Shown here: positions 7,662 to 15,579 of the stretch, piece after piece
Layout of the letters: every line of letters starts with the position of its first letter
Position numbering within the stretch: the first letter of the stretch is position 1
Assembly: GCA_002373755.1 (NCBI GenBank)
Contig: DFJU01000083.1
Location: forward strand, 334 to 30,412
DNA from: Bacteroidales bacterium UBA3663
Lineage (GTDB): Bacteria > Bacteroidota > Bacteroidia > Bacteroidales > UBA3663
Length of the DNA: 30,079 nt
Direction of reading: 5' to 3'
Notes under the pieces: generated by a model
What the model saw: only the letters and a program-made list of their open reading frames with translations
What the model was told of the DNA's origin: nothing
Databases searched by the model: none
Program-made: the position numbers and the translations under genes

Positions 7662-8024
7662 ATGGAAGTTACAAAAGAAAAATACGAATACGCACAGGCA
7701 CGAATAGATGCACTTTTGCCACAAATTGACGAGAATACGCCAATGAACGATCCATTGATGATCGAACTGATGATTGTGACCGACGTCGTTGAGGCATACG
7801 AGAACGAACATTGCCACATTCCGGCACCCACCTTGGGCGAAATCATTCTGGATGCCCTCGAAACCGCCGGAATGACGGCCAAGCAGCTTGCAGCCCAGAT
7901 TGGAATAAGTCCGAGCCGCATCAGCGACTACATCCATAACCGCTGCGAGCCGACATTACGCATCGCCCAACAGCTATGCAAAATCCTGAACATATCACCA
8001 GCTGAAATGTTGGGTGCTGCGTGA
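7662..8024 (+). CDS. higA: HigA-family antitoxin with XRE helix-turn-helix
   Basis: 120 residues. The N-terminal 60 residues are acidic and helical and are expected to wrap the toxin. The C-terminal part (about 66-116) is an XRE/Cro helix-turn-helix: LGEIILDALETAGMTAKQLA, then IGISPSRISDYIHNRCEPTL. It sits 12 bases after higB and is expected to neutralise it and to repress the shared promoter at 7301-7332. Having the DNA-binding domain at the C-terminus is common in Bacteroidota HigA. No separate promoter is seen between the two genes. Confidence 0.92.
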   Translation: MEVTKEKYEYAQARIDALLPQIDENTPMNDPLMIELMIVTDVVEAYENEHCHIPAPTLGEIILDALETAGMTAKQLAAQIGISPSRISDYIHNRCEPTLRIAQQLCKILNISPAEMLGAA

Positions 8025-8142
8025 CCCCAACTTTTCCCACTCAAAAACTCAAAAAACCGCGCATTTTCGGCCTTATCTGAACTTTTTTCATGGCCGATGG
8101 CATTATTTCCGCCAAAAATACCGGCATCTGGCCCATATCCCA

Positions 8143-8150
8143 TATCTTTG
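8143..8150 (+). promoter_or_regulatory. Likely -7 element of the small lipoprotein gene
   Basis: TATCTTTG followed by CACCG, about 83 bases before the lipoprotein start. A -33 TTTG at the right distance is missing, so support is partial. Confidence 0.5.
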
Positions 8151-8232
8151 CACCGACCTTACGTAACGACCCGAAAACCACAACATTGTGGAATTATTAT
8201 CTATTAACCAACTAAACAATCAATCAAAAAGT

Positions 8233-8676
8233 ATGAAAAAATTACTTTACATGGCTGTGGCACTCATGGTGTCGATGGCAAGTGTGACCGCATTTACAGC
8301 CTGTGGCGACGATGACGACGATGACATCGAGGACATCATCAACGGAACTGCATCGGCCGAAATTACCGAGAATGGCAACACCGCTACGTTGAAAATCACG
8401 CAGCCGGGAGCCTACACTGCAACTCATGTAGCCCAGTTCAACGAGCAGAACGTCTGCACAAGCTACGTCATCACCACGACCTATTCCAACAGCACCTTGG
8501 CCGACGTCGCATGGGAAGCCATCGAAGACCAGAACGGCGTGGACGGGCTGATTGTCCGTCGCGACGGCAAATCAATCATCGTCGATTATTCGGAGATGGA
8601 TGCCTACAAGAACGGCTACATGACCAAAGCGGTCGTCATGGAGATGCTCCAACAGCAGGCTAACGTTGTCAAGTGA
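8233..8676 (+). CDS. Small surface-type lipoprotein of unknown function
   Basis: 147 residues. I chose the ATG at 8233 because MKKLLYMAVALMVSMASV followed by FTAC is a standard lipoprotein signal; an in-frame start at 8188 would bury it. The lipid-bearing cysteine is directly followed by GDDDDDDIEDI, an acidic run like the export signal that sends Bacteroidota lipoproteins to the outer face of the outer membrane. The mature domain of about 115 residues contains a repetitive Thr/Asn-rich beta segment (NGNTATLKI, PGAYTATHVA) and a helical C-terminus; I do not recognise a family. It is monocistronic, with a promoter-like box upstream and an intrinsic terminator at 8760-8788. Confidence 0.8.
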   Translation: MKKLLYMAVALMVSMASVTAFTACGDDDDDDIEDIINGTASAEITENGNTATLKITQPGAYTATHVAQFNEQNVCTSYVITTTYSNSTLADVAWEAIEDQNGVDGLIVRRDGKSIIVDYSEMDAYKNGYMTKAVVMEMLQQQANVVK

Positions 8677-8759
8677 TAAAGACAAAAAAACATGCGTTAA
8701 TGCACAAGACCTCGCGTGAGGACTGCAAAAACGCATTGCTTCATTTCTTTTTCATGATG

Positions 8760-8788
8760 GTGCCGAGCGATAAGCCCGGCACTTTTTT
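8760..8788 (+). terminator. Intrinsic terminator after the small lipoprotein gene
   Basis: The stem GTGCCG...CGGCAC with an internal loop is followed by TTTTTT on the plus strand. A further pair of arms, ATGCGTT and AACGCAT, lies upstream at about 8692-8735 and could extend the 3' structure. Confidence 0.75.
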
Positions 8789-8799
8789 GTGCAGACGGT

Positions 8800-8943
8800 T
8801 CACGCCTTCTGCTCTCCATTTTCCTCTTTCGGCTTCCCCGGCCGCGTGTAGAACTTCACCGACGACTTCGGGCGAGGTTTGCCGAGGTTGCGCTTGCGCT
8901 CTTCGTAGGCCGCATATTGACGCTCCAAGAAATTGTCTGCCAT
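8800..8943 (-). CDS. 47-residue basic protein of unknown function
   Basis: Leftward from the ATG at 8943-8941 to TGA at 8802-8800: MADNFLERQYAAYEERKR followed by a Lys/Pro/Arg-rich tail ending in EQKA. It has no signal peptide or membrane segment. The N-terminus (M-A-D-N-F/Y-L-E-R/K) resembles a small-protein pattern I have met in Bacteroidales, but I know of no function. Support comes mainly from a well-formed leftward promoter at 8968-8999 that gives a short leader, from natural codon use, and from the lack of any competing gene. It is divergent from the GH2 gene and converges on the lipoprotein terminator. Confidence 0.65.
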   Translation of the reverse strand: MADNFLERQYAAYEERKRNLGKPRPKSSVKFYTRPGKPKEENGEQKA

Positions 8944-8967
8944 AACATTGCAATTTTTTGATCCACG

Positions 8968-8999
8968 CAAAATTAAGCCATTTGGCGCATTTGGGCAAA
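8968..8999 (-). promoter_or_regulatory. Promoter of the 47-residue gene
   Basis: On the minus strand TTTG (8999-8996), a 20-base spacer and TAATTTTG (8975-8968). It is back to back with the GH2 promoter. Confidence 0.75.
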
Positions 9000-9025
9000 C
9001 TCGCTCGCGAAAATGACGTGAATCA

Positions 9026-9056
9026 TTGGCCGTATGACAGAAAAAGACTAAATTTG
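9026..9056 (+). promoter_or_regulatory. Promoter of the GH2 gene
   Basis: TTGG (9026-9029), a 19-base spacer and TAAATTTG (9049-9056), 28 bases before the ATG at 9084. The -33 box overlaps one copy of the CATTGGCC motif. Confidence 0.7.
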
Positions 9057-9083
9057 CGACCCCAAAACAAACACTTCAGACAC

Positions 9084-11675
9084 ATGAAACACTACCTCCC
9101 TACTCTGCTTCTGCTGACGTTTGCAACCCTCGCATCGGCCCAGAGCCGCGAACAGCTGCTGCTCGATGGCTGGCGTTTTCACAAGGGTGCGGCCAATGGC
9201 GCCGAAGCCACCACCTACGACGACAAGGCCTGGCAGCAGGTCTCGGTGCCGCACGACTGGGCCATCAGCGGGCCGTTCGACAAGGAAATCGACAAACAGG
9301 TGGTCGCCATCGAACAGAACGGCGAGAAGGTGCCGACCGAAAAGACTGGCCGTTCGGGTTCGCTGCCCTGGATCGGCGAAGGCTGGTACCGCACCGAATT
9401 TGAAATCAGCGATTCGTGCGACGTGGCCGAACTCATCTTCGACGGCGCAATGGCCGAGCCGCACGTCTATGTCGATGGACGCGAGGTGGGCTTCTGGGCA
9501 TACGGCTACAACACGTTCCGCATCGGGCTGGGACGCGCGATGAAGGCCGGACGACACACATTGGCCGTACACCTGAACAACGTCGAGGAGTCGTCGCGCT
9601 GGTATCCGGGAGCCGGCCTGTACCGCCCCGTGCGCCTCATTGAGCATCCGACAAACTATCTGGACACGTGGGAGACCTTCGCCCGCACTACGCGACTTTC
9701 CGGCATCTCGGCCGACGGCACATCGGCCACCGAAGCCACGCTCTACGTGACCACGCAGGCCATCATCGGCCACGACAGCAAGAACCTCAAGATCTCACAG
9801 AGCCTCTACGACGCCGAGGGCAACCTCGTGAAGCGCTACACCACCAACCTGAACCGTGGCCGCAGCGGCCATCAGGTCATGGCTTTGGCCGATGTGAAGC
9901 TCTGGAGCCCCGAACACCCCGTGCTCTACCGCCTCGTGAGCGAACTGAAGGACGGCGACCACACCATTGACCGTCAGGAGACCGCCGTAGGCATCCGCAG
10001 CATCGACTATTCGGCCGACGGATTCCGTCTGAACGGCCAGTTGCGCAAGTTCAAGGGCGTATGCCTGCACCACGACCTCGGCCCGCTGGGAGCTGCGTTC
10101 AACAAGGATGCATTCCGCCGTCAGGTGCGACTGCTCAAGGAGATAGGCTGCGACGCCATCCGCACCTCGCACAACATGCCGGCACCGTGGCAGATGGACA
10201 TCTGCGACGAGATGGGCATGATGGTGATGGCCGAGTCGTTCGACATGTGGCGTTCGGCGAAATGCAGGAACGGCTACGCGCGTTTCTTCGACAAGAAGGC
10301 CGACGGACAGGGCGAACCCTGGTGGGAGCGCGACCTGACCAACCTCGTCAAGGTGCACCGCAACCACCCGAGCATCGTGATGTGGAGCATCGGCAATGAA
10401 ATCCCCGAACAGGGCTCGGCCTTCGGCGAAAAGATGACGCGCGAGATGCAGACACTCATCCACTCGCTCGACGAGACACGTCCCTGCACGCAGGGTATGG
10501 ACCGAGGCACATCGGCCATGGCATCGGGCACCTGGCAGGCCACCGACATCCCGGGCTTCAACTACCGCCTGTTCATCTACGAAGAGGGATTGGCCAACTC
10601 GCCGAAGGGCATCGTGCTGGGCAGCGAGACGGCATCGACCGTATCGAGCCGAGGCGTCTATAAGTTCCCCGTCAAGGAGGAGCATGGCACGGCCTACGAC
10701 GACGGCCAGATTTCGAGCTACGACCTCGAGTCGTGCATCTGGAGCAACCTGCCCGACGACGACTGGATGTATCAGGACAAGTGCCCGTGGGTCATCGGCG
10801 AATTCGTCTGGACCGGCTTCGACTATCTGGGCGAACCTACGCCCTACGATGAATATTGGCCGTCACGCTCCAGCTATTTCGGCATCTACGACCTCGCCGG
10901 CCTGCCCAAAGACCGCATGTGGCTCTACCGCACGCACTGGAAGACCGACGAGCCGACGCTCCACCTCCTGCCCCACTGGACATGGCCCGACCGCAAGGGC
11001 GAAGTGACGCCCGTGTTCTGCTACACCAGCTGGCCCGAGGCCGAACTTTTCGTCAACGGCAAGAGCCAGGGCCGCCGCCGCCACACCGACGTCGATCTGG
11101 CCGAATATGAGGCAACGCGCGTGAGCGAGAAGATGCCTTGGGGCGGACATTCGTGGTTTGCCAATCCATCGGCCACACCCAACCGTCTGGACCGCTACCG
11201 CATGCGCTGGATGGACGTGGCCTACGAACCGGGCGAAATCCGCGTAGTGGCCTATGATTCAGCCGGCAATGTCGCCGCCACCGAGGTCGTCCGCACCGCA
11301 GGCAAGCCGCACCACATCGAGCTTGTGGCCGACCGCCAGTCGATGCCCGCCACGCCGACCGATGCACTCGGCCGCGCGCTCGACTGCCCGAGCCTGACCT
11401 TCGTCACCGCCCGCATCGTCGATAAGGACGGCAATCTCTGCCCCGACGCCGACGCGCAGCTCTCGTTTGCCGTAAGTGGCTCATCGGCCAAGTTCAACTC
11501 ATGCTGCAACGGCGACGCCACCTCGACCGAGGTCTTCACCGCGCCCACCATGCGTGCCTTCCATGGCCAATGCGTCGTCGTCATCGAATCGACACCGACG
11601 GCCGGCACCGCCACGCTGACAGTGACCGGCAAGGGTCTGAAGAGCGGCAAGGTGACGGTCACGGTGACAAAGTGA
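9084..11675 (+). CDS. Exported GH2 glycoside hydrolase, probably beta-galactosidase (DUF4982 type)
   Basis: 863 residues from MKHYLPTLLLLTFATLASAQ, a Sec signal peptide of about 19 residues. The order is: GH2 jelly-roll sugar-binding domain (about 25-200), immunoglobulin-like domain (200-310), TIM barrel (310-600) and C-terminal Ig/DUF4982-like domains. The barrel holds GVCLHHDLGPLG, IRTSHNMPA, the acid/base E439 in WSIGNEIPE and the nucleophile E573 in IGEFVWTGFDYLGEP. This architecture is common in Bacteroidota polysaccharide loci and usually removes terminal beta-galactose, although other GH2 activities (beta-glucuronidase, beta-mannosidase) cannot be ruled out by reading. The start at 9084 is fixed by the signal peptide and the promoter at 9026-9056. 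A strong terminator follows, so it is a single-gene unit. Confidence 0.93.
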   Translation: MKHYLPTLLLLTFATLASAQSREQLLLDGWRFHKGAANGAEATTYDDKAWQQVSVPHDWAISGPFDKEIDKQVVAIEQNGEKVPTEKTGRSGSLPWIGEGWYRTEFEISDSCDVAELIFDGAMAEPHVYVDGREVGFWAYGYNTFRIGLGRAMKAGRHTLAVHLNNVEESSRWYPGAGLYRPVRLIEHPTNYLDTWETFARTTRLSGISADGTSATEATLYVTTQAIIGHDSKNLKISQSLYDAEGNLVKRYTTNLNRGRSGHQVMALADVKLWSPEHPVLYRLVSELKDGDHTIDRQETAVGIRSIDYSADGFRLNGQLRKFKGVCLHHDLGPLGAAFNKDAFRRQVRLLKEIGCDAIRTSHNMPAPWQMDICDEMGMMVMAESFDMWRSAKCRNGYARFFDKKADGQGEPWWERDLTNLVKVHRNHPSIVMWSIGNEIPEQGSAFGEKMTREMQTLIHSLDETRPCTQGMDRGTSAMASGTWQATDIPGFNYRLFIYEEGLANSPKGIVLGSETASTVSSRGVYKFPVKEEHGTAYDDGQISSYDLESCIWSNLPDDDWMYQDKCPWVIGEFVWTGFDYLGEPTPYDEYWPSRSSYFGIYDLAGLPKDRMWLYRTHWKTDEPTLHLLPHWTWPDRKGEVTPVFCYTSWPEAELFVNGKSQGRRRHTDVDLAEYEATRVSEKMPWGGHSWFANPSATPNRLDRYRMRWMDVAYEPGEIRVVAYDSAGNVAATEVVRTAGKPHHIELVADRQSMPATPTDALGRALDCPSLTFVTARIVDKDGNLCPDADAQLSFAVSGSSAKFNSCCNGDATSTEVFTAPTMRAFHGQCVVVIESTPTAGTATLTVTGKGLKSGKVTVTVTK

Positions 11676-11710
11676 CAAAGTGACAACGCCACGACACACA
11701 TTGGAAAAAC

Positions 11711-11752
11711 AGACGCAGCGGAGAATTGACTCTTCGCTGCGTCTTGTTTTTT
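11711..11752 (+). terminator. Intrinsic terminator of the GH2 gene
   Basis: The arms AGACGCAGCG and CGCTGCGTCT form a stem of about 10 pairs, extended by GAG/CTC, and are followed by TGTTTTTT. Confidence 0.88.
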
Positions 11753-11796
11753 AGTGGCCACGTAATCCGCGTAGCACCATTTGTGCCTAATCGACA

Positions 11797-11902
11797 TTCT
11801 CCTCGAATTGAAATGAATTGGAAATCAATTATGCGGTTTGTGCACGATGCCATTCGGACAAAAAATCTCGCGACTGCATTTTGAAGGATGCGGTTGCGAG
11901 AT
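11797..11902. repeat. Left flank of cassette copy 2
   Basis: It matches 691-793: TTCTCC-CGAATTGAAATGAATT, GAAATCAATT, a diverged middle part, then the hairpin ending CGGTTGCGAG. Confidence 0.75.
11860..11900 (-). terminator. Intrinsic terminator of the cassette 2 gene
   Basis: Stem CTCGCGACTGCAT with ATGCGGTTGCGAG, two mismatches, followed on the minus strand by six T (A-run 11860-11865). It is homologous to 752-792. Confidence 0.7.
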
Positions 11903-11946
11903 GAAATTATTCAGTAGGAAGAATGAATAGAATAATCATATCTTTC

Positions 11947-12495
11947 TTATTCACGCCATGAAATTTTACGTGTCTGAATCAATTTGTCATTCACAATTCT
12001 ATAAAACCAAATATCTGTATCTTCTAATGAATTGCGATTCCACTTCTCAAATTCTTTGTCATAAATCCATTTCTTTTTAAAGAAGATTTCTTGAATAAGA
12101 GGAACATCTTGTTGAGATGTATAATAAACTATCACCCATCGATTTTGACCGATATTGAAATAACCATATACAGGACTCCACATATCTTCTTCGTTTCTAA
12201 TCGCCTCATTTAGTTTTTCTATAGAAGAATGTTGACGAATAACCAAACATGGGTCAACGCAACTGCCTGTTATTTGGATGCTGAGACTGTCACTGTTCCG
12301 ATTAAAAAAAACAGTTATATAAAAGGTCGAATCAGAACAGTGCTCAAATGCGCAATACTCTTGAATATAATCATTAATTATATTGTCCATTATGGATGAA
12401 TATCTATTCTCATTTACAATAGAACACCCTCCGAACAACAATGTTATGCCAGAGATGCACAATAGTACTTTTTTCAAACTTTTTTCCATAGACAA
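11947..12495 (-). CDS. Lipoprotein of unknown function (cassette 2 cargo)
   Basis: 182 residues; an ATG two codons in, at 12489, gives 180 and is equally likely. The signal MEKSLKKVLLCISGITLLFGGC is a lipoprotein leader, with the cysteine in LFGGC as the lipid anchor. The mature part of about 160 residues is rich in aromatic and acidic residues with alternating beta-strand patterns (FYITVFFNRN, NRWVIVYYTS, DIWFYRIVNDKL). I do not recognise a family. It is strongly AT-rich and has none of the iterated GGCCRATG motif, unlike its neighbours, which fits recent acquisition. The repeated promoter at 12605-12636 and terminator at 11860-11900 make it an independent unit. Confidence 0.75.
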   Translation of the reverse strand: MSMEKSLKKVLLCISGITLLFGGCSIVNENRYSSIMDNIINDYIQEYCAFEHCSDSTFYITVFFNRNSDSLSIQITGSCVDPCLVIRQHSSIEKLNEAIRNEEDMWSPVYGYFNIGQNRWVIVYYTSQQDVPLIQEIFFKKKWIYDKEFEKWNRNSLEDTDIWFYRIVNDKLIQTRKISWRE

Positions 12496-12604
12496 ACTAT
12501 TTAGTTTCCAAGAAATTCACCGCAAATGTCTGTGTGAAATATTTGATTCCCCATAAATCTCGGTTTTGAATGTATAGATTTCAGGTTGAATAAGATTTCG
12601 GCCG

Positions 12605-12636
12605 CAAAGATGCACAATGTCTGAAAATAATACAAA
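12605..12636 (-). promoter_or_regulatory. Promoter of the cassette 2 gene
   Basis: On the minus strand TTTG (12636-12633), 20 bases, CATCTTTG (12612-12605), the same as the copy 1 promoter. The leader before the cargo ATG is about 110 bases. Confidence 0.7.
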
Positions 12637-12661
12637 TATTTCCGCATTTTTTGTGGGAAAT

Positions 12662-12690
12662 GTAGAGACGTCACATTGTGGCGTCTCTAC
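12662..12690. repeat. REP-like palindrome, copy 3
   Basis: GTAGAGACGTCAC, ATT, GTGGCGTCTCTAC: a 13-pair inverted repeat with one G-T pair. Confidence 0.8.
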
Positions 12691-12975
12691 GGGCAGATGA
12701 CGCGACAAAAACTGATTTCAATTTATTTCAGCTGATGGAGAAAACCGTCGTTCAAACGACATTTAAACGTCGTTCAAACGGTGAAATAATCCGCGTAGCG
12801 AGGGTATTATCAGCCTACTATCAGGGTATTATTCGCGTAGCAAAACGAAGCAGTGCCGATCCGGAGTGAAAGAAACAAAAAAGTTTGGAAATTACGAAAT
12901 GCTGCGCCGGCACTTCAACTCATTTGCTCATTTCTGCCACTTTGCCGACATTCGGGAAGAAAAAACGTACAGAAT

Positions 12976-13007
12976 TTGAAGAATCGTGCAAAAATGGTTA
13001 TCTTCGC
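12976..13007 (+). promoter_or_regulatory. Promoter of the SGNH esterase gene
   Basis: TTTG (12976-12979), a 20-base spacer and TATCTTCG (13000-13007), one mismatch from TAnnTTTG. The leader before the ATG at 13099 is about 85 bases. Confidence 0.65.
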
Positions 13008-13098
13008 CGATGTTTCACACATAATTGCGCAGGAAATAGAGCAACTATTCTATCCCCGAAATATTCCAAAAAAAAACTTACATACAAACAATTCGACT

Positions 13099-13788
13099 AT
13101 GAAAAAGACATTGGCCGTAATCGCAGCGGCACTGCTTTGCGCAACGGGCCTCACACAGGCTCAGACGCGCGTCACCATCTTCGGCGACAGCTATTCGACA
13201 TTCGAGGGCTGGCTCACACCGGCCGACAACGAGACGTGGTACTGGAGTGAATCATCGCCCAACCGCAACGCCAAAAACGACGTGACAAAGGTCGAGCAGA
13301 CATGGTGGTGGCAGGTCATCGACCGCATGGGCTGGAAACTGGAGGTCAACAACAGCTTTTCGGGCAGCACAGTGGGCTACTTCGGCTACCGCAGCGAAAA
13401 CTACCAGCCGCGTTCGTTCAACACCCGCGTAGCTGAACTCGGCGAACCGGATGTCATCCTGTCGTGCTGCATCACCAACGACTCGTGGACGGGCGAAAAG
13501 CTCGGCAACTACAAATATGCCAACTGGACTGAGAATGACATGTGGTACTTCCGTCCGGCCATGGCGCGACTGTGTTCAACCATCCGCCAGAACTATCCGA
13601 AGGCTCGCACCATCTTCATCCTCAACACAGAGCTGAAGCCGGAATTCGTCGAGTCGATGCGCATCATCTGCAACCACTACGACATGCCGTTGCTCGAACT
13701 GCACGACATCGACAAGCAGGCCGGACACCCGTCGATTGCCGGCCACAAGGCGTTTGCCGACCAGGTGGTGGAATATCTGAAGAAGTAA
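13099..13788 (+). CDS. Exported SGNH/GDSL-type hydrolase (probable carbohydrate esterase)
   Basis: 229 residues. The ATG at 13099 begins a Sec signal peptide (MKKTLAVIAAALLCATGLTQAQ); the longer open frame upstream is non-coding. Block I is FGDSYSTFEGW with the catalytic S31, block II NNSFSGSTV supplies the oxyanion Gly, block III CCITNDSW replaces the usual GxND, and block V is HPSIAGH with candidate catalytic histidines H210 and H216. The family removes acyl groups such as acetate from carbohydrates or lipids. Its place beside an acetylesterase and glycosidases suggests a role in de-esterifying a plant glycan, which is inference. A strong hairpin follows the stop codon. Confidence 0.88.
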   Translation: MKKTLAVIAAALLCATGLTQAQTRVTIFGDSYSTFEGWLTPADNETWYWSESSPNRNAKNDVTKVEQTWWWQVIDRMGWKLEVNNSFSGSTVGYFGYRSENYQPRSFNTRVAELGEPDVILSCCITNDSWTGEKLGNYKYANWTENDMWYFRPAMARLCSTIRQNYPKARTIFILNTELKPEFVESMRIICNHYDMPLLELHDIDKQAGHPSIAGHKAFADQVVEYLKK

Positions 13789-13809
13789 CCCATGACCCCC
13801 TCCCATAAT

Positions 13810-13881
13810 CCCCTCGGCTAAAGCCTCGTCTTCTCGCGAAGGGTTATCAACCCTTCTTTTTGCTGCGAGGACCCCGAGGGG
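13810..13881 (+). terminator. Triple nested hairpin with intrinsic terminator after the SGNH gene
   Basis: Three sets of complementary arms are nested: CCCCTCGG/CCGAGGGG (13810-13817 and 13874-13881), CCTCG/CGAGG (13824-13828 and 13866-13870) and GAAGGGTT/AACCCTTC (13838-13845 and 13849-13856). The innermost hairpin is followed by TTTTTG and would terminate on its own. The outer arms would form after the T-run is transcribed, which is unusual for a simple terminator. Confidence 0.7.
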
Positions 13882-13974
13882 AGGAGAATGAAAGTCACCA
13901 TCGGTCAATGCAAAATCGCGTAGCAAACTGAAAAACAGCGTAGTAAATATCATCTGCTAAAAAAATATACGAAT

Positions 13975-15474
13975 ATGAAAAAAAATCTAATTCTCAGCCT
14001 GTTGCTGCTCGCGAGTGCGACATTGCAGGCAGAAATCAAGACTCCTGCCGTGATTGGCGACCACATGGTGCTGCAACGCAACACGCAGGCACGCCTGTGG
14101 GGATGGTCGTCGCCCAACAGCCACCTCACGGTCGAGACTTCGTGGGGCGACCAGACATACCGCACGACGGCCGACGAGAAAGGCCGCTGGGAAATTGCCG
14201 TGCAGACGGGCGATGCCACATTCGAGGCACAGAACATCGTCATCTGCGAGTACAAGCCGAGCGAATACCGCGCCGGACGTGCCGCAATCCGCTACCAGAG
14301 CGAGCTGCAGCTGTTCGACCGCATCACGATCAACGACATCCTGATTGGCGAAGTGTGGCTCGCATCGGGCCAAAGCAACATGCAGATGCCGCTCAAGGGC
14401 TTCCCGGGTGCTGCCATCTTGAACGGCCAGGCCGATGCCACCAACGCCTTCCGCGAGAATCCGGGCGTGCGCATGATGGTCGTCGAACTCGACCAGAAAC
14501 TTGAAGAACAGGAAAACTGCCAGGGCGAATGGACCACGGCCAGATTCCCGAATCCGATGAACTGGAGTGCCACGGCCTACTATTTTGCATCGGCCCTCAG
14601 CCAGTCGCTCCAGATTCCGGTGGGCATCGTCACATCGGCCTACGGCGGCGCAACCGTCGAGAGCTGGACGAGCCGCGATGTGCTCAAGCAGTATGAAGAC
14701 ATCGACCTCGTGCCCGAACACATCATGGCCATCGAACCTCACTACGTGCGTCCGCTGCTGATGTACAACGCAATGTTCTGCCCAATCAAGGACTACACCT
14801 ACAAGGGCATCATCTGGTATCAGGGCGAGAGCAACGTCGGCAAAGGCCCATCGTCGAAAAACTATGCAAAGCGTCTGGCCAACATGGTCAAGCTGTGGCG
14901 CTCGGAAATCGGGTTGGGCGACATCCCGTTCCTCTCGGTCGAAATCGCGCCCTATGCCTACGACGGCGACCAGCAGGGCTGCGCGGCCTTCCTGCGCGAA
15001 CAGCAGTACAAGGCACAGAAGCTCATCCCGAACTATCATCTGGTTTCGACCAACGACCTTGTGGAGGACTTCGAGCTGCACAACATCCATCCGCGCCAGA
15101 AGCAGAAGGTCGGCCAACGCCTCTGCTGGATGGCACTGAACCGCTGCTACGGCCTCACGCAGGTGTGCTGCGCCGGTCCGCGCTACAAGGACCTCGAAGT
15201 GAAGGGCGACAGCTGCTTCATCTCGTTCTACGACCTGCAGATGGGCATCTGCCGCAACTACGACATCCAGGGCTTCGAAATCGCCGGCCCCGACAAGGTG
15301 TTCTATCCGGCCGAGACCACATCGCTGCGCTGGCAGACCAACGAGGTCGTCGTCCAAACATCGCACGTGAAGAACCCCGTAGCCGTGCGCTACTGCTTCA
15401 AGGACTTTGAGGTCGGCAACCTGATTGGCGGCAACGAGCTGCCAGCCTTCCCGTTCCGCACCGACAACTGGTAA
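13975..15474 (+). CDS. Exported sialate O-acetylesterase-family esterase (SASA/DUF303)
   Basis: 499 residues with a Sec signal peptide (MKKNLILSLLLLASATLQA). The mature protein opens with a small beta domain (about 20-115) and then the SGNH-like SASA core: GEVWLASGQSNMQMPL with catalytic S134, the IIWYQGESN block near 283, and a C-terminal DFELHNIHPRQKQKVGQRL segment with candidate catalytic H372 (H369 nearby). Family members remove O-acetyl groups from sialic acid or, in plant-glycan loci, from xylan or xyloglucan side chains. The glycosidases downstream favour the second reading, but no sequence feature decides it. No promoter with good spacing is visible directly upstream; two CGCGTAG-like motifs lie there. 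A 12-pair terminator follows. Confidence 0.92.
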   Translation: MKKNLILSLLLLASATLQAEIKTPAVIGDHMVLQRNTQARLWGWSSPNSHLTVETSWGDQTYRTTADEKGRWEIAVQTGDATFEAQNIVICEYKPSEYRAGRAAIRYQSELQLFDRITINDILIGEVWLASGQSNMQMPLKGFPGAAILNGQADATNAFRENPGVRMMVVELDQKLEEQENCQGEWTTARFPNPMNWSATAYYFASALSQSLQIPVGIVTSAYGGATVESWTSRDVLKQYEDIDLVPEHIMAIEPHYVRPLLMYNAMFCPIKDYTYKGIIWYQGESNVGKGPSSKNYAKRLANMVKLWRSEIGLGDIPFLSVEIAPYAYDGDQQGCAAFLREQQYKAQKLIPNYHLVSTNDLVEDFELHNIHPRQKQKVGQRLCWMALNRCYGLTQVCCAGPRYKDLEVKGDSCFISFYDLQMGICRNYDIQGFEIAGPDKVFYPAETTSLRWQTNEVVVQTSHVKNPVAVRYCFKDFEVGNLIGGNELPAFPFRTDNW

Positions 15475-15490
15475 ATCCACACCGCACAAG

Positions 15491-15532
15491 CCTCGCTACG
15501 CGAATTCAAATCCGCGTAGCGGGGCTTTTTTT
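15491..15532 (+). terminator. Intrinsic terminator of the SASA esterase gene
   Basis: The arms CCTCGCTACGCG and CGCGTAGCGGGG form a 12-pair stem with one wobble and a 10-base loop, followed by seven T. Both arms are built from the CGCGTAG motif that recurs across the window. Confidence 0.92.
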
Positions 15533-15579
15533 GAACTCAATCAGCATCCGATATTCCGATGACACAAAAAACAGATACG

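Larger units (their letters stand above)
11795..12840 (-). mobile_element. Cassette-like repeat, copy 2, with a different cargo gene
   Basis: Same order and orientation as 686-1492: left flank with terminator (11797-11902), leftward cargo gene (11947-12495), right flank with promoter, palindrome and inverted-repeat end (12574-12840). The cargo is a lipoprotein unrelated to the cargo of copy 1. The two copies are direct repeats about 11.1 kb apart and bracket polA through the GH2 gene. No transposase is present in either. Confidence 0.55.
12574..12840. repeat. Right flank of cassette copy 2
   Basis: About 267 bases nearly identical to 1218-1492, including promoter, palindrome and inverted-repeat end (about 12702-12747, complement related to 11797-11835). 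It ends in TATTATTCGCGTAG. Confidence 0.85.

Noticed and set aside
13987..15489. Long minus-strand open frame of 500 codons
   Set aside because: It is the complement of the SASA esterase gene, which has a signal peptide and all family motifs; high GC codon use keeps the opposite frame open.
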